From Paenibacillus radicis (ex Xue et al. 2023) (GTDB lineage: Bacteria; Bacillota; Bacilli; Paenibacillales; NBRC-103111): a stretch of DNA of 64,000 nt. Below are positions 47,768-55,728 of this stretch, piece by piece. A model generated the notes under the pieces. It ran no database searches. It was not told the DNA's origin and saw nothing but the letters and a program-made list of their open reading frames with translations. Numbering within the stretch: position 1 is the first letter of the stretch; each line of letters begins with the position of its first letter. The stretch spans positions 124,001 to 188,000 of the forward strand of contig NZ_JANQBD010000013.1 in assembly GCF_024722015.1 (NCBI RefSeq). The letters run 5' to 3'. Made by a program: the position numbers and the translations under genes.

Positions 47768-48709
47768 CTAATTAAACATTTTCTCCATCTCTTCCTCAGC
47801 AACATCACCTACAATGTTCCCATATGCTTCTTCGAGCTTGGATATGAAGTTCAAATTCAATCCATCCGTTTCTTCATTAAAATTATCATTAAAAACTCCA
47901 AGCAGGTCATATGTTTCCTGGATGATAGGTGTGAGATATCCAACTAATCCGTAACTCGCTTTATGAAGAAGTGACGGTAGAATAGAATCTTTGAAGCCAA
48001 ACCCAACTCTGTTTGGAGGGAGTAATTGTTCCTCAATAGAATTCATTAGTTCTAGAAAGTCTTTATCACAATCTTTAAACCGCTCTAATCTGGTCGGAGG
48101 ATATCTTCTAAAGTGCTGAGGATCAAATTTCCTCAACTCTTCTATTTCGGGTGTTCCTACACAAATAACAGAAACACTTCCGTGATTGGTTATGTGCTTA
48201 ATCGCACTCATAGCCTCCTCATTTTTAACAAATCTAGATTTTAAAATATGATCCATCTCATCTAAGATAAGCATCTCGACCTTTTGTGCTTCTAATATAG
48301 TAAACACCTGTCTCTTTACTTCGCCAATTCTAGGTCTACCTGGCAGCTGTGGCGCACCCAGACTATAAATAATGCTCTGATAGAGTTCCATTATTGTAAA
48401 CGGATCCGGTAAATTCACATAAACTACTGGTCGTATATCAATCTCTGTTCCTTCTTCATCAATATAAATATGTCCTTTATTAACCTCTAGTTCAGCATAT
48501 CTTCTCATCATTTGTGTTTTACCCACTCCCGATAAACCAATTACAAATCGATGCCGTGGAGAATTGCTACCTCCCTGAAATTTATTATGTTTTCTAATTG
48601 AATCCAGCATACCCCAAATTTTTTTCAAGCGCGGATGTGTAATATATAGGCTTGCAACCCTTTGAGCAAATGTTGTACTTAATTGATATTCATCTTCTAT
48701 TACTGACAT
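47768..48709 (-). CDS. tnsC: TnsC AAA+ ATPase regulator
   Basis: A 313-residue AAA+ protein that should form filaments on target DNA and link TniQ/TnsD to the TnsAB transposase. Walker A is GLSGVGKT; Walker B is MLILDEMD; sensor region VICVGTPE. The start is ATG 48709: it gives MSVIEDEYQ, has AAGGAGG six to nine bases upstream, and follows the tnsB stop by one base. Further upstream in-frame codons overlap tnsB and lack support. Confidence 0.92.
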   Translation of the reverse strand: MSVIEDEYQLSTTFAQRVASLYITHPRLKKIWGMLDSIRKHNKFQGGSNSPRHRFVIGLSGVGKTQMMRRYAELEVNKGHIYIDEEGTEIDIRPVVYVNLPDPFTIMELYQSIIYSLGAPQLPGRPRIGEVKRQVFTILEAQKVEMLILDEMDHILKSRFVKNEEAMSAIKHITNHGSVSVICVGTPEIEELRKFDPQHFRRYPPTRLERFKDCDKDFLELMNSIEEQLLPPNRVGFGFKDSILPSLLHKASYGLVGYLTPIIQETYDLLGVFNDNFNEETDGLNLNFISKLEEAYGNIVGDVAEEEMEKMFN

Positions 48710-48710
48710 A

Positions 48711-50789
48711 TTATTCGCCTCCTTGTTGCAATTGTCTGAACATATCTTGCAAAGTAACCTTGGACTTAGACTGTGCAGTTTTCGGAGGCTGGCCAACCTT
48801 AATGCCCATTTCAAGATTCATTCTTACCGATTGCTCTCTTGCTTTGCGCCTGGACTTAACTCTTTCTTGAATTCGTTTCATTAGTAAAGCCATACCTTTT
48901 TTGACTTCTCTCGATCCAGGAATATAGCCTACGTTCAACTCACCTTTTTCTCGTAATATATCAAGCACTTTTTTAAAGGTAAACCGGTTCATTCTTTCCA
49001 AATCTTCTATGAGTGATCTGTCTGCATTTAATTCTATATACTCTCCTGTATCAGGCAGCTGCAAAAATAGTTTTGATACATCATCTGAATCGTATTTTAC
49101 TCGATACTTATACTCCCGTGGCCTCACTAATCCATTGTGGTCCGCACTTCTGTAGATAATGTTTTCAAAGCGTACTCCATCTCGAGTATATGGTTTCATC
49201 AATACCGGAAGGAGTTCCATTCTGTAATGTTCTTCTTCCTCTTTATCTACCCATTCTGGAAAGCCAACCATTTGGAGCCCTGCATAGTAGCGAGTTGCAG
49301 GTGTTGGATATTCAATTGGCAATCCTTTATGAACAGAATGATGATAAACATCTGTAAAATAAACTGTGAGTAACTCTCGTATATCTTCAAGTGTGAAAAC
49401 AGCTTCTTTCTCTGAGTCATAGTCCCCTTTTTCTTGCACACTACCTTTCCGCGTACCATATAGCCGGTGAACTAGCTCAGAATTAAGAGTTCCAATAAAC
49501 CTTTCAATTGTTCCACCGTAACGTGGCGTTTTTACTGGGCGATATTGAACTTGAGACTGAAGTGTCTCGTTAATCATTCGCTTTACCTCAGCATTTTTAA
49601 ACTCCGGACCATTATCCAGATAAATAATACTTGGTATACCGTAGATATCCCATTCATTAATTGTTCCGTATTTTTGTTTAGCATTTTTAAAGAAAATGCC
49701 GTGCATTAATGCTCTTCTTACCTTATCTGCAGAAGGTGGCTCAAAGGAAACTTCCATACACCAAATCTTACGACTAAATACATCTATTCCTAGTGAAATA
49801 TAGGGACGTCCAATAACAAAACCGGTTTTTTCATCAATCACATCAATATCTAATTGTGTATGGTCGATTTCCACGATATGTAGTGGGTATTTTGCCTCTT
49901 TATTTGAGAAACCGCGCTGAACTTCATCAAACTTTTCATTACCAGTCTTACCATCTCGCATACGTATTTTTAACTCTGGGTTAAGTCGAGAAAGGATTTT
50001 GTAGATAGTATCATATTGTGGGGGTGCTATATCTTCGAGGAGGCATTTGGATTCAATTGTATCAAAGATTTCTTTTGCAGAAGCTTTTTTCAATGTTAGG
50101 TAATCTCTTTCAATAACCCCTTTAATTACGGGAATGCAATCTTCAGGCAGTCGTACTCTTATACTATCCAGAACTAGATCCTGTTTTTTGGGATGACATA
50201 TTTCAAGGATCTTATAATCTTTACGTGTAAAATTGTGCTTTATTGTTTTAGGAACTAATCCAGTTATACCTTCATTAGGCAACGCGTGCTCTTCTCTTTT
50301 AAAATCGGCTAATCTCCTTTTGATCGTCCTTGTTGAAAGTCCAAATACTAAAGAAATACGCTTAATCAGCTGCTCTTGAGTAATGCTACTGATTAATTCA
50401 TTTTTTTGAATGTAATAATTATATCTTTCTTTAAATTCGACATTTGCTCTTAAGTTACCACTTTTTGCTTTTTCAAGTAAGATAATCGGTTGAATCATCT
50501 CAAATCTTGAAGACACAACTGCTCTTTGCTTCTTACTCAGGGTATCAAGGATTGAACTGTGTTTGTGCTTGTCTTCCTGCTTATCGGCTGCTTGTTTAAC
50601 AATTGCATCTAGTGATTTAAATGAATGATTAGAAATTAGTTCAAAATAATTAAATTCTTCTTCTAGATCCCCACCAGATTTGATGGCGAGAACATTAGGC
50701 GGTGTTATGGATATTACTTTATATTTCCGCCCTTCATAATGAAAATCGGAATTCTCTTTCAACTTATGAAGCTTCATTTTCGGAACCAT
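48711..50789 (-). CDS. tnsB: TnsB DDE transposase
   Basis: The enzyme of 692 residues that cuts and joins the 3' ends of the transposon. N-terminal helix-turn-helix regions (LSTRTIKRRLADFKRE around 151-166) bind the end repeats. The integrase core has D309 (EIDHT), D392 (LDNGPEF) and E429 (GTIERF). A Mu-type C-terminal beta-barrel (DGVRFENIIYRS) and a basic tail follow; the tail of Tn7-type TnsB contacts TnsC. It overlaps tnsA by 26 bases, with AGGAAGGGG as the ribosome site. Confidence 0.95.
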   Translation of the reverse strand: MVPKMKLHKLKENSDFHYEGRKYKVISITPPNVLAIKSGGDLEEEFNYFELISNHSFKSLDAIVKQAADKQEDKHKHSSILDTLSKKQRAVVSSRFEMIQPIILLEKAKSGNLRANVEFKERYNYYIQKNELISSITQEQLIKRISLVFGLSTRTIKRRLADFKREEHALPNEGITGLVPKTIKHNFTRKDYKILEICHPKKQDLVLDSIRVRLPEDCIPVIKGVIERDYLTLKKASAKEIFDTIESKCLLEDIAPPQYDTIYKILSRLNPELKIRMRDGKTGNEKFDEVQRGFSNKEAKYPLHIVEIDHTQLDIDVIDEKTGFVIGRPYISLGIDVFSRKIWCMEVSFEPPSADKVRRALMHGIFFKNAKQKYGTINEWDIYGIPSIIYLDNGPEFKNAEVKRMINETLQSQVQYRPVKTPRYGGTIERFIGTLNSELVHRLYGTRKGSVQEKGDYDSEKEAVFTLEDIRELLTVYFTDVYHHSVHKGLPIEYPTPATRYYAGLQMVGFPEWVDKEEEEHYRMELLPVLMKPYTRDGVRFENIIYRSADHNGLVRPREYKYRVKYDSDDVSKLFLQLPDTGEYIELNADRSLIEDLERMNRFTFKKVLDILREKGELNVGYIPGSREVKKGMALLMKRIQERVKSRRKAREQSVRMNLEMGIKVGQPPKTAQSKSKVTLQDMFRQLQQGGE

Positions 50790-51525
50790 CCCCTTCCTGA
50801 AAGTGAGTGTTTAGTTGGCACATGAGATTACCAACCTTTACAAGCTGGTTTTCACTAAGTGGTTTGGATATGTTATAGGTTAAAGATCCTGACGCAATAA
50901 GATGATATATTGCTGGTAATACGACTCTAAAATCAACGCTTGACGAAAAGCTTCTTGCTAATTCTATGATTGTGCTTTCTTCTAAATAATTCAATCTATG
51001 TAAAATTTGTCCTTTCCATTGACTGTACGTCTTTCTATGTTTGAGAAAACCGTGCAGCAGATTTATATTCGATTGAATCACATCGGGTAAGGTCTTCGGA
51101 TAAATGACGCTATACCGCCATCTCCTCTCTTCCGAATACTCCATGCATCTTTTGTTACACCGTTCAAAGGTTTTTGTCTGGTCACTCGATAACTCTTTAA
51201 TTTGATACAACTGAGGTATATAACCCTGGCGGAAAACAAGAACATCGGGAACATGCTTCCACTCTTTCTTTTGGCCTTCTGGGTCCAATTGAGGCATTGC
51301 GACTTCCACTGGTTGTACATAGTAACGAATTACTTCCGTGTCTAACTCAAGAAAATAGTAAAACAATCTCTCTCCCAGTGAATGAAATTCTACATCTCGT
51401 TTTAACTTCACACTCCGAAATGTTCCAATAATATGAGGATGCTGCCAGCTAATCTTGTTATCCACTCTTAACTTTGGGTAGTAAAGCTGATCTTCTTTAA
51501 CCCAATCACAGTTTGTCCAATCCAT
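50764..51525 (-). CDS. tnsA: TnsA endonuclease subunit
   Basis: Cuts the 5' ends of the transposon so that the element moves by cut-and-paste. Restriction-like residues lie at positions counted from the upstream TTG (51543): E58 (SLGERL), D100 (VPDVLVF) and K116 (YQIKE). A C-terminal winged-helix region follows. I choose ATG 51525 (MDWTNCDW), six codons later, because GGAG sits eight bases upstream. It heads the tnsABC-tniQ operon and has a strong promoter divergent from the Cro/C1-type regulator. Confidence 0.92.
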   Translation of the reverse strand: MDWTNCDWVKEDQLYYPKLRVDNKISWQHPHIIGTFRSVKLKRDVEFHSLGERLFYYFLELDTEVIRYYVQPVEVAMPQLDPEGQKKEWKHVPDVLVFRQGYIPQLYQIKELSSDQTKTFERCNKRCMEYSEERRWRYSVIYPKTLPDVIQSNINLLHGFLKHRKTYSQWKGQILHRLNYLEESTIIELARSFSSSVDFRVVLPAIYHLIASGSLTYNISKPLSENQLVKVGNLMCQLNTHFQEGDGSENEAS

Positions 51526-51562
51526 CTCCTCATCTCCAAACAATAATTCTGTTATTTCTCAT

Positions 51563-51626
51563 AGAATATCAACGGATTATTTTAGTGTCAATTATTTTTT
51601 ACAATAATCCGTTATTATGCTACAAT
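51563..51626. promoter_or_regulatory. Divergent tnsA/regulator promoters with paired operators
   Basis: Minus strand: TTGACA (51586-51591), 17 bp, TATTCT (51563-51568), driving tnsA. Plus strand: TTTACA (51598-51603), 17 bp, TACAAT (51621-51626), driving the regulator. A perfect 11-bp inverted repeat, AACGGATTATT (51571-51581) and AATAATCCGTT (51603-51613), lies in both spacers. The likely ligand is the regulator itself, which would then repress both promoters. Confidence 0.8.
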
Positions 51627-51661
51627 AGAAACTACATCTTTGACTGAACGTGGGGGAAAAT

Positions 51662-52084
51662 ATGATGTCAGTAACAGGAGACCGAATTAAAACATTACGG
51701 AAGGAAAAAGGGTTGAAACAAAGGGAACTCGGTGATCGTCTGGGGGTTTCACCTCAAGTGATATCGAACTGGGAAAGAAACTACAGCTTTCCGGATCATA
51801 ATGATATAGTTCAGTTGGCTCAGATCTTTGGAACGACTGCTGATCATTTGCTTGGGAGAGTAGATAACATTTTTCATGAACAGTTGGATATATCAAGGGT
51901 ATATATGAGCCAGCAAAGTAAAAATGATAAAGGTGTTGTCACAATTGATCTAATAAAGCTTTTCAATTCCGACTTTGGGGTATCCATAAATGGATCTACA
52001 TTATCATTAGCCGAGAAAAGCATGTTAGAATCTCTTACTAATCTTTTCTTTACTCATCTCCGAGCGATAAAAGACGAGCATTAG
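51662..52084 (+). CDS. Cro/C1-type transcriptional regulator
   Basis: A 140-residue repressor-like protein. The helix-turn-helix occupies residues 5-58 (KQRELGDRLGVSPQVISNWERNYSFPD). The start is ATG 51662, five bases after GGGGG; a GTG at 51650 overlaps that ribosome site. It lies divergent to tnsA with operator-like repeats between, and ends eight bases before the convergent barrel gene. It probably keeps transposase levels low. Confidence 0.85.
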   Translation: MMSVTGDRIKTLRKEKGLKQRELGDRLGVSPQVISNWERNYSFPDHNDIVQLAQIFGTTADHLLGRVDNIFHEQLDISRVYMSQQSKNDKGVVTIDLIKLFNSDFGVSINGSTLSLAEKSMLESLTNLFFTHLRAIKDEH

Positions 52085-52092
52085 AGACAATT

Positions 52093-52416
52093 TCAATTGT
52101 TTTTTTTTAACATAGAATTAGTGGGATTATAGCGTCGTCTCTTAAGCTTCTGAATACTGCGAAAATACCTTTGTAGTTTCGCGTTTGAAACGTCGTTGAT
52201 GATGATGATATTTGCAATAATCCACTCATTGTCTGGGACACTGAAAATCAGAATCTTTGAAAGATCGCTCGTATTATACGCTACAAACACCTCCCACTTG
52301 CTTTCCGCTCTTGCCTGTTCGAACCATTTTCTTGAAATTGCCTCCGGGCAAGAATAATAATTAGCTTGAAATTGAATACCTCTTTCCGTAACAGTGGCCA
52401 CACCTAATATTTTCAT
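52093..52416 (-). CDS. Free-standing Mu/TnsB C-terminal barrel-like protein
   Basis: A 107-residue protein containing ERGIQFQANYYSCPE and later VAYNTSDLSKILIF. This is the pattern of the Mu-transposase C-terminal beta-barrel found at the end of TnsB (GV.F....Y...V.YD.DDLS.LF). No catalytic core or HTH is present, and its own ribosome site (GAAAGG) and operator-like repeat suggest an independent gene, not only a fragment. It lies between tniQ2 and the regulator. It could modulate TnsC or TnsB, or be a remnant of an older tnsB. The assignment is by eye. Confidence 0.5.
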   Translation of the reverse strand: MKILGVATVTERGIQFQANYYSCPEAISRKWFEQARAESKWEVFVAYNTSDLSKILIFSVPDNEWIIANIIIINDVSNAKLQRYFRSIQKLKRRRYNPTNSMLKKNN

Positions 52417-52454
52417 TACTATCATCACCTTTCAATAGGGTTATAGAATCAGTT

Positions 52455-52489
52455 TATCCGTATATCTATATTTTATAACTATACGGATA
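52455..52489. promoter_or_regulatory. Operator-like inverted repeat before the barrel gene
   Basis: TATCCGTATA (52455-52464) and TATACGGATA (52480-52489) are a perfect 10-bp inverted repeat, 40-75 bases upstream of the barrel start. The CGGAT core is shared with the tnsA operator, so the same regulator may bind. Confidence 0.55.
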
Positions 52490-52537
52490 TTTTAATATAA
52501 AAAAAACACTTTCTTTATCTTTCTTTATGCACAATCT

Positions 52538-54328
52538 TTAAGAACAATTTTTAAGAACTGAATTTCTTTCATTTCTCATTTCCTCAATTTGTTTGCATAT
52601 ATAGGGGGCCAACTTTTTCAAAGTAGATCTGCATACTTCCAAGCTCTCGAATAAAGGTACTGAATATACATAGCCTAAATGATTTTCAAAATATGCGGTC
52701 ACTTGCCCCATAATCCTATCCTTTAGAACCTGTACTCGTTGTTCTTGTTGAAGTTTCTTATATTTAGCAACAATGAAAGAACATCCTTTATTCTGTATCG
52801 TTGTAGCACTGCATCCGATCATCTTAGATACTGAGGGCAGTGTTATCTGTTTGTCTTCAAATAGCATTTGTTTACAAGTATTTTGGACGAGATGCAGAAA
52901 CTCATAATCCCTTTTTTGATCTGACATACCAGTTTGCTCATAATAATGTTCGTAAAGGGTTCTAATGACTTGGGAATGGTATCTATACAATAGATACTGA
53001 TCATCATTCTTCCAGTGTTTCCAATGCTGAATCTCAATTATGGATCCACCCCGGCGGATTGCATCACAAAACACATCTAATATCCCCTGCTCTATTTCAA
53101 CTAATGGTGCATCTTCTAAAAAAATACCTCTTGAATAGAAATACGATAATATCCGGCGAATTCGACTCTTTTTCAATCCCATCACTTTTTCCTTTTCGGG
53201 CCAAGTTAGCTTTGTGATTCGTCGATTGGTTAGAATAGAATATCCCTTAATAAAATATGTCCTCTCTACTATTTCTCTGTTTGTATTTATAGCATATTCG
53301 CATCCACAATCTATACAAACCAAATATTCTTTAAAGAATTGCTCTCCTTTGCCCTTATTTTTTGATGGAGTTTTAATTATTGAATTATCTGATCTAAAGC
53401 TCTCACACCAGGGGGCTATACATGCTAGTCTTACCGGTTCATTTCTACTAGACATCAGAGAATTAACAAACGAAAGTGGAAGACTCATTGATAGAAATTC
53501 TTCAACCTCAATATCATGTAAAAAAATTGTAGATAGAATGGTTTGAATATGTATCGTTCGTTTCTTGCTTGTTCCGCGGGCAATTTGAATGAAATGAATA
53601 AGAGATGCTTCTTTGATTTTCCCTCGTACAATCTTCTTTTCAAAGATATGATGCTTGTCATTTAAAACAAAAAGAAGCCTCAAGGCTATCTCATTTGAGC
53701 TCAGTTCGACACCCTGAGAATCATACAATAATGACAACCAGTTTCTTATGAACCATCTTTGTTTTTGAAGAAGCTTTTCTTCTAGAGCCTCTGAGTTGGG
53801 AATATTTTTACTTAGATCACAGAAACAATGAGGGCATCTTCCCATTTCAGTTATTTCTTTGTATTTTATCTCATGACTACAGTGAAGGCAACTATCGAGA
53901 AGTTTTCTTCCATGAGACAAGCATATAGTTATATCATGAATTTTCCATATTAACTTTATTTGTTTTTTCTCGGCAAAGCATTCAGGACAATATGACAAAT
54001 GATCACGGATTGAATCATTAAGAAACATGCAGTTAGTTTCACTACTGCTACCTTTGAAGATCCGAATTACATTAGTAAATGAACCTTTCAGTAGATCCGT
54101 TATCGAAATAGCGAATATTTGGTTTAGATGTTTGACATCAATAACATTACTTGGACAGAAATCAAGCCTATGTACGTCTCCAGCATGAAGCCTATATTTG
54201 TTTTTCTTAAGTAGATTAAATAAATCAAAAAAACTCATCCCATTAGCCTCTGCACATCGGTGTAAAAAACTGTACAGCGACTCATCATAGGATATTTTTA
54301 TTCTTACTGTCAATGGCTTCATATTCAT
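52538..54328 (-). CDS. tniQ: TniQ/TnsD target-selection protein 2
   Basis: A 596-residue paralogue of the TniQ at 45630. The N-terminus (YDESLYSFLHRCAEANGMSFFDL) is the TniQ signature, followed by zinc-finger pairs CPEC, CLSH, CLHC and CPHC. A further cysteine cluster (CIDCGCEYA) and helix-turn-helix-like elements (LPSVSKMIGCSATTIQNKG) lie in the C-terminal half. AGGTGG precedes the ATG. Two TniQ proteins in one element usually mean two targeting routes; which one reads trmH is not evident. Confidence 0.88.
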   Translation of the reverse strand: MNMKPLTVRIKISYDESLYSFLHRCAEANGMSFFDLFNLLKKNKYRLHAGDVHRLDFCPSNVIDVKHLNQIFAISITDLLKGSFTNVIRIFKGSSSETNCMFLNDSIRDHLSYCPECFAEKKQIKLIWKIHDITICLSHGRKLLDSCLHCSHEIKYKEITEMGRCPHCFCDLSKNIPNSEALEEKLLQKQRWFIRNWLSLLYDSQGVELSSNEIALRLLFVLNDKHHIFEKKIVRGKIKEASLIHFIQIARGTSKKRTIHIQTILSTIFLHDIEVEEFLSMSLPLSFVNSLMSSRNEPVRLACIAPWCESFRSDNSIIKTPSKNKGKGEQFFKEYLVCIDCGCEYAINTNREIVERTYFIKGYSILTNRRITKLTWPEKEKVMGLKKSRIRRILSYFYSRGIFLEDAPLVEIEQGILDVFCDAIRRGGSIIEIQHWKHWKNDDQYLLYRYHSQVIRTLYEHYYEQTGMSDQKRDYEFLHLVQNTCKQMLFEDKQITLPSVSKMIGCSATTIQNKGCSFIVAKYKKLQQEQRVQVLKDRIMGQVTAYFENHLGYVYSVPLFESLEVCRSTLKKLAPYICKQIEEMRNERNSVLKNCS

Positions 54329-54334
54329 CCACCT

Positions 54335-54382
54335 AACTCTATGGAATTATAAATATCTATCATTATTGATTTCCATAGAGTT
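54335..54382. promoter_or_regulatory. Inverted repeat before tniQ2
   Basis: AACTCTATGGAA (54335-54346) and TTCCATAGAGTT (54371-54382) are a perfect 12-bp inverted repeat 7-54 bases before the tniQ2 start, overlapping a possible TATAAT (-10) at 54346-54351. This sequence differs from the CGGAT-type operators, so a different regulator may bind. Confidence 0.55.
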
Positions 54383-54620
54383 ATTAATATATTCATGAGT
54401 ATAATCAATTCATATTCAGTAGATGATTATTTATTTGTGCCAAAGAGTGTTGGAAGAAAATAAACCTCAAAGTGCTGTAACCTTCCCATTATTGTAACTT
54501 TGGTGTCGTTGACCGACTCCTATTCGTATTTCCGTCAATAAAGAAATGGCTTTCTTTATCCCAATAGACTTTATGATAGTTTTCATCATTCACTATAGCT
54601 GAGGTACAGACACTATCTTA

Positions 54621-55322
54621 TTAAATGGTAAGTGTTGCTTCGTTCCTTTTACATAGGATCTCATTATACTGCTTAAGCATTTTTAGGATTTCATCACTCT
54701 TTTTTAGCCATTCGAAATCGGAAGATTTCATTCGGTGTATTAATGGTTTTATGTTATCCCTTGTAATATCTCCATCAAAGAACATTTCTAATTTCTCGGT
54801 TTTAACCCAATCTATTACTTCATCATCACTCTTAAAATATTTACTAAATTCTCCGACTTCAAAGCATTCATGCAGTGTTTTTGGCATTTGGTCGAAATAA
54901 AGTATGCCACGTTTTTGCATTTTCCTGTTTTGCAACCTCATCATATTTGCTCTTGTTGAAGATAATTCAGCAAATTGATACAACTCTTCTACCAATTCAT
55001 CTTTGCGCGGTAAATAGGCATTAATGTTTTTTATGATTTCGTCATAGTCTGCTTTTCTTTTAACAGGTGTCCCTCTAATCCCTTTATGGCAAAAGGGATT
55101 CCCTGGTAAGCATTGTAAGCACATCTTCAATGGCATCCATACAGAAAATATAGTATCGGCATGCAAATCTCCACCTAACCATACGACATCTAAATCATTC
55201 TTTTTTCGCCACTCATCACCTGCAGGTTTTCCAAGAGCATTAATCCAGTACTTTAAATAATTGACGATAGGGTTGTCGGTATACTCAACACCAATAATGT
55301 TTTCTAATTTGTCTTCAGACAT
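54621..55322 (-). CDS. Hypothetical protein in the transposon
   Basis: A 233-residue protein of unknown function. A central WLGGDLHADTIFSVWMPLK segment is followed by four cysteines and a histidine (CLQCLPGNPFCHKG) that may form a zinc site, then a mostly helical C-terminal half rich in lysine and glutamate. No signal peptide or membrane segment. It is monocistronic by appearance, with about 290 bp to tniQ2 and 400 bp to the OLD-like gene. I do not recognise the family. Confidence 0.6.
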   Translation of the reverse strand: MSEDKLENIIGVEYTDNPIVNYLKYWINALGKPAGDEWRKKNDLDVVWLGGDLHADTIFSVWMPLKMCLQCLPGNPFCHKGIRGTPVKRKADYDEIIKNINAYLPRKDELVEELYQFAELSSTRANMMRLQNRKMQKRGILYFDQMPKTLHECFEVGEFSKYFKSDDEVIDWVKTEKLEMFFDGDITRDNIKPLIHRMKSSDFEWLKKSDEILKMLKQYNEILCKRNEATLTI

Positions 55323-55728
55323 TTAATTGACCTCCTTCATCGAAATCTTCAATGGAAAAGGAAATTCTAGTGTTTCCTCGTTTATGACTAGCCACGAAAT
55401 AGATCGGTTGATTCTGATTCCTGTCTAATACTATACAATAGTCAAATAGTCTTATTCCACAATCCAGTTGGAAATTCCTTCGATGAAAGTATCACCTACC
55501 AACGCCTAGTTTTTACTGATATAATTCTGACTCGGAAATATCCTCCCGATATATCCTTACCACCCACTCCACATCTGTGGAGTATCCAGTGAGAACAAGC
55601 TACACGATGCTCCCACCACTATGTCCCAAGTAAAAACTTGGGCCCATTACTTTAACAACGCATTATATGCTTCTCATCTCTTGCTGTTGCGTTTTCGTTT
55701 TCTGCTAAAGGGATTCAACTTCTCACTT
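55323..55728. other. Structured intergenic region
   Basis: About 400 bp without a gene. It contains two clean hairpins: CTCCACA-TC-TGTGGAG (55567-55582) and CCCAAG-TAAAAA-CTTGGG (55625-55642), in higher-GC sequence than its surroundings. The rest has no clear T-tract. This could be a small RNA or the remnant of an insertion-sequence end. Confidence 0.4.

Noticed and set aside
48714..48814. Upstream extension of tnsC
   Set aside because: It overlaps tnsB and lacks a ribosome site; the ATG at 48709 has AAGGAGG at good spacing.
55560..55650. TnpB guide RNA (omega RNA) end
   Set aside because: The hairpins are suggestive, but there is no TnpB gene or fragment and no transposon end nearby; kept only as a structured region.
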